Below, piece by piece: positions 13,860-22,163 of a DNA stretch of 33,268 nucleotides (positions are counted from its first letter, which is position 1; each line of letters opens with the position of its first letter). The DNA lies in assembly GCF_024693525.1 (NCBI RefSeq), contig NZ_JAILKR010000079.1, forward strand, positions 1-33,268, given 5' to 3'. This stretch comes from Selenomonas sp. (GTDB lineage: Bacteria > Bacillota_C > Negativicutes > Selenomonadales > Selenomonadaceae). Both the position numbers and the translations under genes were made by a program. The notes below the pieces were generated by a model that was not told where the DNA came from, made no database searches, and worked only from the letters and a program-made list of their open reading frames with translations.

Positions 13860-15021
13860 AGAGCAGAAGCAAAAGATTCTTCGTTCAATAGGTGTGGCTA
13901 GATTTCTATATAATCAGTATATTGCTTACAATAAAAAGCTATACAGAATGCACCAAAGAGGTTTGTTGGACAGCCATCAAAGACACCTCGTATCCGCCAA
14001 CGACTTTGATAAATATGTAAATCACAAACTAAAACTGGAATTACCGTGGATTGACGAGTGCGGTTCTAAGGCTCGCAAGAAGTCGCTGGTTAATGCCGAA
14101 TCGGCTTTTAAAATGTTCTTTAACGGCCTATCTGGATTTCCAAGATTCAAAAAGAAGTCCAGACAAGATGTAAAGTTGTATTTCCCCCAAAACAACAAAG
14201 GCGATTGGACGATATGGCGGCACAAGCTGATGATACCTACTCTAAAGCAAGTTAGGTTAAAAGAATTCGGCTACCTGCCTGTGGGAGCTAAAGTCACTAA
14301 TGGTACAGTATCTTATGTGGCTGGTAGATTCTATGTATCTGTAGTAGTGGATATAGATGAAAAATCTAGATATAACAAGGACTTAGAAACGTCATATCAC
14401 ACTACAACCGATGGCGTAGGCATAGATTTGGGTATCAGGGATTTAGCAATCGTAAGCAATGGTCAGACATTTAAGAATGTCAATAAGAGTTCAAAGGTCA
14501 GAAGACTGGAGAAGCGGCTTCGGAGAGAGCAGAGGCACCTTAGCCGTAAATATGAGTTCAGAAAAAAGAAAGGCGGTAAGACTGTTATTGCCTCTGCAAA
14601 CATAGAAAAGCAAAAGTTAAAGGTACAAAAACTTCATCACCGTATTGACAAAATCCGTGAGGATTATGAAAACAAGGTTGTCCATGAGATAGTAAAGCAA
14701 AAGCCAAGCTTTATCACAGTGGAAGACTTGAATGTTAAAGGCATGATGAAGAATAGGCATCTGGCAAAAGCTGTGGCAGTACAACGATTTAATCGTTTGC
14801 TGACTAAACTGAAGCGAAAAGCAGAAATCATTGGTATTGAATTGCGCATGGTTGACAGATTCTATCCAAGTTCCAAAACCTGCCATGCTTGTGGATATGT
14901 CCATAAAGGTCTAAAACTCAAAGACCGTGTTTATATCTGTCCTGTATGTGGCTATACGGAAGACAGGGATTATAATGCTTCGCTAAATTTGCGGGATGCT
15001 AAAGAATATCGGGTAGCTTAA
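13813..15021 (+). CDS. tnpB: TnpB, RNA-guided nuclease of an IS607-like element
   Basis: The 402-residue protein appears complete. It has the N-terminal TnpB region (FKTEIAPTREQKQKILRSIG, FLYNQYIAYNKK), the RuvC-like triad D205 (GIDLGIRD), E304 (TVEDLNVKGM) and D386 (EDRDYNASLNLRD), and the four-cysteine zinc ribbon CHACGY...YICPVCGY. Family members cut DNA guided by an omega RNA made from the 3' end of the element. All key residues are present, so the nuclease may still work even though tnpA next to it is dead. The ATG at 13813 lies inside the tnpA tail, as is normal in this family. Base composition (A-rich, G-poor codons) differs from neighbouring genes, which fits recent transfer. Confidence 0.93.
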   Translation: MRILLKAFKTEIAPTREQKQKILRSIGVARFLYNQYIAYNKKLYRMHQRGLLDSHQRHLVSANDFDKYVNHKLKLELPWIDECGSKARKKSLVNAESAFKMFFNGLSGFPRFKKKSRQDVKLYFPQNNKGDWTIWRHKLMIPTLKQVRLKEFGYLPVGAKVTNGTVSYVAGRFYVSVVVDIDEKSRYNKDLETSYHTTTDGVGIDLGIRDLAIVSNGQTFKNVNKSSKVRRLEKRLRREQRHLSRKYEFRKKKGGKTVIASANIEKQKLKVQKLHHRIDKIREDYENKVVHEIVKQKPSFITVEDLNVKGMMKNRHLAKAVAVQRFNRLLTKLKRKAEIIGIELRMVDRFYPSSKTCHACGYVHKGLKLKDRVYICPVCGYTEDRDYNASLNLRDAKEYRVA

Positions 15022-15172
15022 CAACAAAAGTTCCGATATATGTACCGATGGCTAGTCGGGAACAGGCTTGCCTCCTTGCGGAGCAAGGAGTATGATGCCT
15101 ACGCCTTTGGAGTGCTATACAAACGCTAGTAGCTTGTCCTTCGGGACAGCGAGGGCGAGTACGATGAATAAG
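14990..15172 (+). ncRNA. Predicted omega RNA (right-end guide scaffold of tnpB)
   Basis: The stretch from the end of tnpB to the presumed right end contains small hairpins: CTCCTTG with CAAGGAG around 15070-15090, and CTTGTCC with GGACAG around 15133-15149. No open frame covers it. In IS607 and IS605 elements this position encodes the RNA that loads into TnpB, with the guide copied from DNA just past the element. Here the guide would start near 15173. The limits are approximate. Confidence 0.55.
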
Positions 15173-15229
15173 GAATTTTTTCTAATATATAAACACTTTT
15201 GTCTATGTTTTTAGTAGCAGGGGGTTAAG

Positions 15230-15505
15230 ATGGAACTTAGAAATTATATGGAAGATTTGGTCCTCGAGAAACTGGATGATGTCATGGCCCAGTATCCTTA
15301 TTGCTGTACTTGTGATTTGTGTAAGCGGGATATTGCTACCTTGGCTTTGAACCATTTGAAGCCGCGCTATATTTCTTCCCATAAAGGTGATGTTTATACG
15401 CGCCTTGATGAAATGAGCGTTCAGTATGAGGTGGAAGTCATACAGGCCATTGCCCAAGCTATCGAGATTGTGCATAAAAATCCGCGACACGCCGAAGAGG
15501 AATGA
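15230..15505 (+). CDS. ComFB-like late competence protein
   Basis: The 91-residue protein matches the ComFB family: NYMEDLVLEKLDDVMAQYP near the start, the cysteine cluster C-C-T-C-D-L-C-x-R-D at about 23-30, then LALNHLKPRYISSHKGDVYT. ComFB lies in the Bacillus comF locus; its biochemical role is not settled, and in other bacteria related proteins bind signals such as cyclic dinucleotides. The cysteine cluster could hold a metal. ATG 15230 follows GCAGGGGG. The gene is alone here, without comFA or comFC, and the IS607-like element ends about 57 bases upstream, so its original promoter may be gone. Confidence 0.85.
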   Translation: MELRNYMEDLVLEKLDDVMAQYPYCCTCDLCKRDIATLALNHLKPRYISSHKGDVYTRLDEMSVQYEVEVIQAIAQAIEIVHKNPRHAEEE

Positions 15506-15513
15506 TTGTGCTC

Positions 15514-15568
15514 AACGACAACGAGGTATTGCCAAGAATTTTGGCAATACCTCGTTGTCGTTTTTTAT
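15514..15568. terminator. Bidirectional terminator between comFB and the aminotransferase gene
   Basis: Arms 15514-15535 and 15541-15562 are perfectly complementary over 22 bp around a 5-base loop, with a T tract on the plus side (and A tract giving U on the minus side weaker). The genes on both sides converge on it. Confidence 0.88.
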
Positions 15569-16756
15569 TTACTTTTTGTGATTTTTCAAGAAGTTCTCGA
15601 TACGGTTCAATGCTTCGGAAATTTTATCAATCGAAGTGGCATAGGAACAGCGCACATGGCCTTCTCCACAGGAACCAAAGGCACTGCCCGGGACGAGGGC
15701 AACGTGTTCAGCTTTTAGCAGTTCTTCGGCAAATTCGTTGGAGGTATAGCCAGTGGAGCTGATATTGGGGAAGATGTAGAAGGCTCCCTTGGGCTCGAAG
15801 CATTTCAGTCCCATTTTTGTCAGGCCATCATAGATGAGACGGCGGCGCCGGTCGTATTCGGCTACCATTTTCTTCATATATTTTTCGCCGTGGCGAAGGG
15901 CTTCGACGGCGGCGATTTGGGCCGTGATTGGTGCACAGAGCATCGTGTACTGATGAATCTTTGTCATGGCAGCGGTGAGGGTGGGATTGGCTAAGGCGTA
16001 GCCAATGCGCCAGCCGGTCATGGCATAGGCCTTGGAGAATCCATTCAAAAGAATGGTCCGCTCCTGCATACGGGGCAGCGAGGAGAAGCAGACATGTTCC
16101 TCGCTGCCATAGGTGAGATCGCCGTAGATTTCGTCGGAAATGACGATAAGGTCGTGTTTTTCAGCGAAGTCGGCAATGGCCAAGAGGTCTTTGCGGGTCA
16201 TGATAGCACCCGTGGGATTGTTGGGATAGCCAATCAACAGGACTTTGGTGCGGTCGGTGACGTGCTCCTCTAGTTCTGCCGGTGTAATGCGAAATTCGTT
16301 TTCAATCTTTGCGGGAACCGCTACCGGGACACCGCCGGCCAGCGTGGTGCAGGCCTGGTAGGAAACGTAGCATGGCTCTGGAATCAGAACTTCATCGCCC
16401 GGGGCCAGAATGGCACGCATGGCAATGTCAAGAGCTTCGCTGACACCTACCGTCACCAACACATCGGTGGCGGCGTCGTAGGTTACGTTGTAGTTTTTCT
16501 GATAGTGGCTGCAGATTTCTTCCCGCAGTTCCGGCAAGCCGCGATTGGCTGTGTAGGAGGTATAGCCCTGCTCTAATCCATAGACGCAGCTTTCGCGGAT
16601 AGACCAAGGGGTGACGAAGTCTGGTTCGCCAACACCCAGGGAGATGACATCGTCCATCTGGGCGGCAATGTCAAAGAATTTGCGGATGCCTGAAGGCGCA
16701 ATGGCATTTACACCTGGGGAGAGACGATCTGCCCAGTCTTTTCGCGATTCTATCAT
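15569..16756 (-). CDS. PLP-dependent aminotransferase, class I (likely alanine or aromatic type)
   Basis: The 395-residue protein has the fold type I signature: GVGEPDFVTPW, TANRGLPELREEI, GYPNNPTGAIM, the segment ISDEIYGDLTY, and the PLP lysine K242 in NGFSKAYAMTGWRIGYA. The C-terminal arginine for the substrate carboxylate lies in HVRCSYATS. It is the common Firmicute MtnE/PatA/AlaT-like group whose amino donor cannot be read from sequence. The gene overlaps the stop of an Lrp-type regulator and both lie behind a T-box. The T-box specifier reads GCU (alanine), which suggests that this enzyme makes alanine from pyruvate; that is an inference from context. Confidence 0.92.
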   Translation of the reverse strand: MIESRKDWADRLSPGVNAIAPSGIRKFFDIAAQMDDVISLGVGEPDFVTPWSIRESCVYGLEQGYTSYTANRGLPELREEICSHYQKNYNVTYDAATDVLVTVGVSEALDIAMRAILAPGDEVLIPEPCYVSYQACTTLAGGVPVAVPAKIENEFRITPAELEEHVTDRTKVLLIGYPNNPTGAIMTRKDLLAIADFAEKHDLIVISDEIYGDLTYGSEEHVCFSSLPRMQERTILLNGFSKAYAMTGWRIGYALANPTLTAAMTKIHQYTMLCAPITAQIAAVEALRHGEKYMKKMVAEYDRRRRLIYDGLTKMGLKCFEPKGAFYIFPNISSTGYTSNEFAEELLKAEHVALVPGSAFGSCGEGHVRCSYATSIDKISEALNRIENFLKNHKK

Positions 16757-17232
16757 GGGCTCACCACCAGTCTGCGGTCACGTTCTTCATCGTCGATAAT
16801 TGTGCCGTCTTTTTTGTAGGGTTTCAACATGAAGTGGCTGCGGGTCTGGGTAACGCCTTCGATGGTGGAGAGGCGTTTGGCTACAAAGTTGGCCACTTCT
16901 TTTAAGGATTTGCCTTCGATGATGACCATTAGGTCAAAGCTGCCGCTCATGAGATAGACGGTACGGACTTCGTCAAAGCGGTAAATGCGCTCGGCGATGG
17001 CATCAAAGCCCACTTCGCGCTGTGGCGTCAGATTGATTTCAATCATGGCGGTGACCGTGTCGTCACCAAATTTTTCCCAATTAATCAGTGTATTGTAGGA
17101 CAGAATGATTTTGTTCTTTTCCAGGTCCTTGATGTTTTTTTCGACTTCATACTCACTGCGATTGAGCATGGAGGCGAGTTCGCCTACCGGGCGGCGGGCG
17201 TCGTGTTCGAGAAGCTCCAAGAGTTCGCGCAT
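16753..17232 (-). CDS. Lrp/AsnC-family transcriptional regulator
   Basis: The 159-residue protein has an N-terminal winged helix-turn-helix (VGELASMLNRSEYEVEKNIK at about 15-34) and a C-terminal RAM domain that binds effector amino acids and builds the octamer (VRTVYLMSGSFDLMVIIEGK, then VANFVAKRLSTIEGV). Its last codons overlap the aminotransferase start by four bases, so the pair is translationally coupled. The ATG at 17230-17232 follows AAAGGAGG in the T-box leader; an in-frame start 42 bases upstream would lie inside the terminator and is rejected. It probably senses the amino acid that the aminotransferase makes or uses, and may act on its own operon. Confidence 0.93.
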   Translation of the reverse strand: MRELLELLEHDARRPVGELASMLNRSEYEVEKNIKDLEKNKIILSYNTLINWEKFGDDTVTAMIEINLTPQREVGFDAIAERIYRFDEVRTVYLMSGSFDLMVIIEGKSLKEVANFVAKRLSTIEGVTQTRSHFMLKPYKKDGTIIDDEERDRRLVVSP

Positions 17233-17245
17233 GAATATTCCTCCT

Positions 17246-17465
17246 TTTTTGTTCGCTACAACAAAAGCCCTCATCCTGTAAAAGGACGAGGGCCTATTCC
17301 CGTGGTACCACCTTAATCGGATTCCCGCAGGAATCCACTCGAGGCCTTAACGCGGCAAACGGCAGGGCTTATTGGGCTCTGCAGGCTCGTGAGCAGCTTT
17401 CTCTGGTTCTGCCTGACGATTTACACCAGCCATCGTCTCTCTTTAAGGGAAGAAGTCAGATACTT
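17246..17465 (-). promoter_or_regulatory. T-box leader of the Lrp/aminotransferase operon, specifier probably GCU (Ala)
   Basis: On the minus strand the leader has the AGAGAG element, the distal loop GGTGTAA, the T-box GGTGGTACCACGG (17300-17312) and, last, a terminator hairpin (about 17260-17296: GGCCCTCGTCC with GGATGAGGGC, then TTTTGTTG). Uncharged tRNA would bind and let transcription pass. The specifier is read as GCU at 17395-17397, in the context GAAA-GCT-GCTCACGAGC. This is the same position as GGC in the glycine T-box of this window (GAAA-GGC-ACTTTGGAGC). The presence of the T-box is clear; the codon is a moderate-confidence reading. Confidence 0.93.
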
Positions 17466-17496
17466 ATTCAGTCATTGCCTTTATCCATATACGTCA

Positions 17497-17526
17497 ATCA
17501 TATCACAGTGAAACAGTTTTTGACAA
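17497..17526 (-). promoter_or_regulatory. Promoter of the T-box operon
   Basis: On the minus strand TTGTCA (17521-17526) and TATGAT (17497-17502) are 18 bases apart, with an extended -10 TGA in front of TATGAT. The -35 lies within the near-palindrome TTTTGACAAGTCAAAA. Confidence 0.65.
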
Positions 17527-17540
17527 GTCAAAATTGGTTA

Positions 17541-17561
17541 CTGTCTGTTTGAAACAGACAG
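17541..17561. repeat. Perfect inverted repeat, possible operator
   Basis: CTGTCTGTTT (17541-17550) and AAACAGACAG (17552-17561) are perfect inverted copies around a single G. It lies just upstream of the divergent T-box promoter and about 75 bases before the promoter of the YhcH-family gene, so a dimeric repressor or activator (the Lrp-type regulator is one candidate) could bind. It has no T tract, so it does not look like a terminator. Confidence 0.55.
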
Positions 17562-17636
17562 ATGGAGGAATCGAGAGACTCATATGTCCCTTTGTTGAAA
17601 AATTATGGTCTTTTTGATAAAGATGGGGGTGTGTTC

Positions 17637-17665
17637 TTGCAATACGTAGTTGTTTTAGGTAAAAT
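17637..17665 (+). promoter_or_regulatory. Promoter of the YhcH-family gene
   Basis: TTGCAA (17637-17642) and TAAAAT (17660-17665) are 17 bases apart, about 70 bases before the ATG. Confidence 0.6.
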
Positions 17666-17734
17666 GATAATGAAATACTAAACGAGTAGTATTTTTCAGG
17701 AGAAGGAAGCAGAAATAAGGAAGAAGGTTATTGC

Positions 17735-18208
17735 ATGTTTATCGGCAGCATTGAGTCGTTGGATAACGGTCACGCAGACTACCCGGAAATTGTACAGAAG
17801 GCGTTAGCGTATCTGCGGAGTCATGACTTCACGAAGCTGGAAGATGGACGCTATCCCATTGATGGCGATAAATGCGTGGCGAATCTGCAGCGGTACACGA
17901 CCCGTGTTCTGGAGGAGTGTCGTCCGGAGACCCATAAGAAATATGTGGATATCCAGTTTGTGGTTGAGGGCGAGGAATACATGGGGTGGTGCCCCTTTAG
18001 CCCGGATCTCAAAGTGACGGAGCCCTATGATGCGGAAAAAGACATAACCTTTTATGAAGAGTTGGTACCGGACAGCAATATCGTGCTGACGCCGGGGCGT
18101 TTTGCTGTGCTTTATCCGGAAGATGTACATCGTCCCCAGGGCGCAGTAGAGGGTGAGCCGGGCCCTGTAACCAAAGTTGTGGTTAAAATTTCGGTGGATT
18201 GTTTGTGA
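17735..18208 (+). CDS. YhcH/YjgK/YiaL family cupin-like protein (DUF386)
   Basis: The 157-residue protein matches the DUF386 family: RYPIDGDKCVANLQRYTTR, then THKKYVDIQFVVEGEEYMGW, then FAVLYPEDVHRP and VVKISVD at the end. These proteins adopt a beta-sandwich fold; relatives such as NanQ act in sialic acid catabolism, perhaps as sugar anomerases. The histidines and acidic residues in H-K-K-Y-V-D-I-Q and P-E-D-V-H-R-P likely hold a metal ion, and all are present. No sialic acid or sugar genes lie nearby, so its substrate is unknown. It is a single-gene unit with its own promoter and a strong terminator. AGGAAGAAGG precedes the ATG. Confidence 0.9.
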   Translation: MFIGSIESLDNGHADYPEIVQKALAYLRSHDFTKLEDGRYPIDGDKCVANLQRYTTRVLEECRPETHKKYVDIQFVVEGEEYMGWCPFSPDLKVTEPYDAEKDITFYEELVPDSNIVLTPGRFAVLYPEDVHRPQGAVEGEPGPVTKVVVKISVDCL

Positions 18209-18211
18209 TGC

Positions 18212-18253
18212 AATAGGCATAGCAGGCCTTTCGGGGTCTGCTATGCCTATTTT
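18212..18253 (+). terminator. Terminator after the YhcH-family gene
   Basis: AATAGGCATAGCAG pairs with CTGCTATGCCTATT and is followed by TTATC; the stem is 14 bp and the loop is GC-rich. Confidence 0.88.
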
Positions 18254-18312
18254 ATCTATATAAAGCTTTATGGTTTCATTATTTCTAATTCTATTGGAGG
18301 AAAAGAACACTC

Positions 18313-21300
18313 ATGACTGTAAGAAGAATTTTCGTAGAGAAACGACAGGGATTCTTTGACATCCCGGCCCAGCAGCTCTGCAGCGACCTCAAGGAGACCT
18401 TCCGGCTGGAAGAACTCAAGGCCGTCCGCATCATCAAACGCTATGATATAGAGGGTTTGAGTGATGAGGAGTACGCTGCGGTCAAATCGGTGGTTTTTTC
18501 GGAGCCGCCGGTGGATGTAGTATATGAGGAAAAGTTGCCGCATTTCCCGAACTCACGGGTCTTTGCGGTGGAATATCTGCCGGGCCAGTATGATCAGACG
18601 GCAGACTCAGCAGCCCAGTGTGTGCAGCTGGTAACGCAGAAGGAGCGTCCGCAGATTGCCACCGCCCGGGTTATCGTCATTGTAGGAGACGTGAGCCGGG
18701 AGGATTTCAACAAAATCAAGGATTATTGCATCAACGCCGTGGAGAGCCGTGAGGCAAGCCTTGCTAAGCCAGAGTCGCTGAATGTGACCTATGAGGAGCC
18801 CGCTGATGTGGAAGTGCTGGAAGACTTCAACGGGTTGGATGAGGCTGGTGTCAAAGCCTTTTGGGAGCAGAAGGGCTTTGCCATGAGCCTGGAAGATTTG
18901 CTTTTCTGCCAGAAGTATTTCCGGGATGAGGAACATCGTGCGCCGACGATTACGGAGCTGCGCGTTATCGATACCTATTGGTCCGACCATTGCCGTCATA
19001 CCACCTTTACCACGGCCATCGATATGGTGGATATTCAAGACGGATATTTTTCCCCGGCCATTACCAAAGCATATGAAAAATATCTATCAGACCGCAAGGA
19101 AATCTACGCCGATAAGCCTCGGGATGTGACGCTGATGGATATCGCCGTCATCGGCATGAAAGCCCTTAGAAAGCAGGGCAAGCTTGAGGATTTGGATAAA
19201 TCCGAGGAGATCAATGCCTGCAGCATTGTGGTAACGGCGGATATCGATGGCAAGGATGAAGAATGGCTCGTCATGTTCAAAAACGAGACCCATAACCATC
19301 CGACGGAAATCGAGCCCTTCGGTGGTGCTGCCACTTGTCTCGGTGGTGCTATTCGCGATCCCCTTTCGGGCCGTTCCTATGTCTATCAGGCAATGCGTGT
19401 AACGGGGGCTGCTGACCCGCGCCGCCCGCTCAAGGATACCATGGCAGGCAAACTGCCCCAGAAGAAAATCACCCTGGGAGCAGCTGCTGGCTACAGCGCC
19501 TACGGCAACCAGATTGGTCTGGCAACGGGACAGGTTCGCGAGGTCTACCATGAGGGCTATATGGCAAAACGCATGGAGATTGGTGCGGTTATTGCGGCAG
19601 CGCCGAAGGTCAATGTGGTTCGTGAGCGTCCAGCAGCTGGTGACCTTATCGTGCTTGTAGGCGGCCGGACGGGCCGTGACGGCTGCGGCGGTGCAACGGG
19701 TTCCTCCAAGGAGCATACGGAAGAGTCGTTAACGAGCTGCGGTGCTGAGGTACAGAAGGGCAATCCGCCGACGGAGCGCAAGATTCAGCGCTTGTTCCGC
19801 AATCCGGAAGTCAGCCGCATGATTAAGCGCTGCAACGACTTCGGAGCTGGTGGTGTGGCCGTAGCCATCGGCGAGCTGGCCGATGGGCTCATTATCGACT
19901 TGGATGCCGTCAAGAAGAAATACGCCGGCCTGGATGGTACGGAGCTGGCTATTTCCGAGTCCCAGGAGCGCATGGCTGTGGTCATTGACCCGAAGGATTT
20001 GGATGCCTTTGTTAAATTTGCTGATGCGGAAAACCTCGAAGCCACCAAGGTGGCTGATGTTACGGAAGAGCCGCGGCTTATCATGCAGTGGCGAGGCAAT
20101 CCCATTGTGCAGATGAACCGCGAATTCCTGGACACCAACGGCGTGCGTCAGCATGTCACGGCGGTTATCGATATGCCGGATGAGGGCAAACGCTATCTGC
20201 GCGAAATCCCCGAGGCCGTCAAGAAATGCGGCGGCGATGTGGAAAAAGCCTGGCTGGAAAATCTGCGGGATCTCAATGTCTGCAGTCAGAAGGGCCTGGC
20301 CGAGCGTTTCGATTCTACCATCGGCGGCAATACCGTGCTCATGCCCTTTGGCGGCAAGAAACAGCTGACGCCGGCCGAAGGTATGGTAGCGAAGCTGCCG
20401 GTCCTTGGCGCGGAGACGAATACGGCTACAGCGATGACCTTTGGTCTTAATCCGGCCTTTACGGAATGGAGTCCGTTCCATGGCGCCTTGTACGCTGTGG
20501 TTGAGGCTGCTGCCAAAATGGTTGCCTTGGGCGGCCGGGCAGATAAGATTCGCCTGACCTTCCAGGAATATTTCGAGAGCCTGGGCAAAGACCCAGAGAA
20601 ATGGGGCAAGCCCTTTGCCGCTCTTATCGGTGCATTGTGGGCACAGCATGAACTGGAGATTCCGGCCATCGGCGGTAAGGACTCTATGTCGGGTACCTTC
20701 GAGGATATTCATGTACCGCCGACGCTGGCAGCCTTTGCTGTTGATGTCATGAAGGCTGACGTTGCCGTGTCGCCGGAATTTAAATACGCTGGCAACAAGG
20801 TTTATCTGGTACCGGCACCGAAGGATGACCAGGATTTGCCGCTGTTTGGTAAGTTGCGCCACAATTGGGCAAAAATCAGCGAGATGACGGCGGGCCATAA
20901 AGTGTTCTCAGCCCAGAGCATCGGCGTAGGCGGCATTGCTGCAGCGGTTACGAAAATGGCATTGGGCAATGGCATCGGCTTTAAATTTACGAACTTCATT
21001 GCCAAAGATGACCTCTTCAAGCCGGATTACGGTTCTATCCTGCTGGAAGTTGCCGATAATACGGATGTGGAAACGCTGCTGGCTGGCACCGGTTATCGTG
21101 AATTAGGCGAAACTACCGCTGGACCGAGCATTGTCTACGGCGATACGGTGGTCATGATTGCTGATGCGGAAGATGCCTTCACGGCACCGCTGGAAAAAAT
21201 CTTCCCGACTCAGGTCAAGGGCCGTTCCAAAGATAAAGCAACCTACATTCCTTATACCAAGGGCAATGTGATTCATGCGCAGCAGAGCATTGTTCATCCC

Positions 21301-22092
21301 AAGGTGTTTATCCCGGTATTCCCGGGCACCAACTGCGAATATGATTCGGCGAGAGCTTGGCAGCGTGCAGGGGCAGACCCGGAGACACTGATTGTCCGCA
21401 ACCTCACGCCCCAGGCTGTTGAGGAAACCGTCGAAGCAATCGTCAAGGGGATTCAGCAGGCCCAGATGATTATGCTGCCGGGCGGATTCAGTGGTGGTGA
21501 CGAGCCGGACGGATCGGGGAAATTTATTGCCGCCATGTTCCGCAACCCGCGCATTAAGGAAGAGGTCATGAACCTCCTCAACAAGCGTGACGGTTTGATG
21601 CTTGGTATCTGCAATGGCTTCCAGGCTCTCATCAAATTAGGGTTGGTTCCCTATGGTGATATCCGCGATCTTTCCGTGTCTTCGCCGACGTTGACCCATA
21701 ACAACATCGGCCGCCATGCTTCCTGCATGGTTCAGACAAAAGTCGTATCGAATCTTTCTCCTTGGTTTAACAACGTCAAGGTGGGGGACACCCATACGAT
21801 TGCGATTTCTCATGGCGAGGGCCGTTTCGTTGCCGACCAGGAAATCATTGCGAAGTTGCGGGTGCGCGGCCAGATTGCCACCCAGTATGTAGATGCTGCG
21901 GGCAATCCGTCGCTTTCGATTCCGTTCAACCCCAACGGTTCGGTCAATGCCATTGAAGGCATTACGAGCCCCGATGGCCGCGTCTTAGGCAAGATGGGAC
22001 ACTCGGAGCGCATTGGCGAAAATATCGCCTGCAACGTGCCAGGCTGCAAAGATCAGCAACTCTTTGAAGCTGGTGTGGCTTACTATAAATAA
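18313..22092 (+). CDS. purL: Phosphoribosylformylglycinamidine synthase (FGAM synthase), single-chain
   Basis: The 1259-residue enzyme converts FGAR, glutamine and ATP to FGAM, the fourth step of purine synthesis. It is the single-polypeptide clade II type found in Firmicutes, with the linker domain, two AIRS-like synthase halves (YWSDHCRHTTF near residue 220, NETHNHPTEIEPFGGAATC, GGGGATGSS-like region) and a C-terminal glutamine amidotransferase domain from about residue 995. In that domain the nucleophile is C1100 (GICNGFQ) and the other catalytic pair is H1167/E1169 (ISHGEGRF). Both catalytic centres are intact. It stands alone here, away from other pur genes, and ends in its own terminator. 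GGAGG lies at good spacing before ATG 18313. Confidence 0.97.
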   Translation: MTVRRIFVEKRQGFFDIPAQQLCSDLKETFRLEELKAVRIIKRYDIEGLSDEEYAAVKSVVFSEPPVDVVYEEKLPHFPNSRVFAVEYLPGQYDQTADSAAQCVQLVTQKERPQIATARVIVIVGDVSREDFNKIKDYCINAVESREASLAKPESLNVTYEEPADVEVLEDFNGLDEAGVKAFWEQKGFAMSLEDLLFCQKYFRDEEHRAPTITELRVIDTYWSDHCRHTTFTTAIDMVDIQDGYFSPAITKAYEKYLSDRKEIYADKPRDVTLMDIAVIGMKALRKQGKLEDLDKSEEINACSIVVTADIDGKDEEWLVMFKNETHNHPTEIEPFGGAATCLGGAIRDPLSGRSYVYQAMRVTGAADPRRPLKDTMAGKLPQKKITLGAAAGYSAYGNQIGLATGQVREVYHEGYMAKRMEIGAVIAAAPKVNVVRERPAAGDLIVLVGGRTGRDGCGGATGSSKEHTEESLTSCGAEVQKGNPPTERKIQRLFRNPEVSRMIKRCNDFGAGGVAVAIGELADGLIIDLDAVKKKYAGLDGTELAISESQERMAVVIDPKDLDAFVKFADAENLEATKVADVTEEPRLIMQWRGNPIVQMNREFLDTNGVRQHVTAVIDMPDEGKRYLREIPEAVKKCGGDVEKAWLENLRDLNVCSQKGLAERFDSTIGGNTVLMPFGGKKQLTPAEGMVAKLPVLGAETNTATAMTFGLNPAFTEWSPFHGALYAVVEAAAKMVALGGRADKIRLTFQEYFESLGKDPEKWGKPFAALIGALWAQHELEIPAIGGKDSMSGTFEDIHVPPTLAAFAVDVMKADVAVSPEFKYAGNKVYLVPAPKDDQDLPLFGKLRHNWAKISEMTAGHKVFSAQSIGVGGIAAAVTKMALGNGIGFKFTNFIAKDDLFKPDYGSILLEVADNTDVETLLAGTGYRELGETTAGPSIVYGDTVVMIADAEDAFTAPLEKIFPTQVKGRSKDKATYIPYTKGNVIHAQQSIVHPKVFIPVFPGTNCEYDSARAWQRAGADPETLIVRNLTPQAVEETVEAIVKGIQQAQMIMLPGGFSGGDEPDGSGKFIAAMFRNPRIKEEVMNLLNKRDGLMLGICNGFQALIKLGLVPYGDIRDLSVSSPTLTHNNIGRHASCMVQTKVVSNLSPWFNNVKVGDTHTIAISHGEGRFVADQEIIAKLRVRGQIATQYVDAAGNPSLSIPFNPNGSVNAIEGITSPDGRVLGKMGHSERIGENIACNVPGCKDQQLFEAGVAYYK

Positions 22093-22110
22093 TACGTGCT
22101 CTTACGAAAA

Positions 22111-22141
22111 AAATAGCCGGTCATTTGACCGGTTATTTTTG
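22111..22141 (+). terminator. Terminator after purL
   Basis: AATAGCCGGTCA pairs with TGACCGGTTATT (one G-U) and is followed by TTTTTG. Confidence 0.87.
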
Positions 22142-22163
22142 ACTCGTCAATTGTCAAAATTTA

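Larger units (their letters stand above)
13134..15173 (+). mobile_element. IS607-family insertion element with inactivated tnpA
   Basis: The element contains a serine-recombinase tnpA (broken) overlapping tnpB in the order typical of IS607, followed by the folded 3' end. IS607 elements have no terminal inverted repeats and make no target duplication, so the ends are not certain. I place them at GG dinucleotides (13134-13135 and 15172-15173), the usual type of crossover core. The insertion lies between an extended -10 promoter (TGATATAAT, 13108-13116) and comFB at 15230, so it may have separated that gene from its promoter. Confidence 0.8.

Noticed and set aside
19729..20898. 389-residue open frame antisense to purL
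   Set aside because: It lies wholly opposite the well-conserved purL gene and has no family features.
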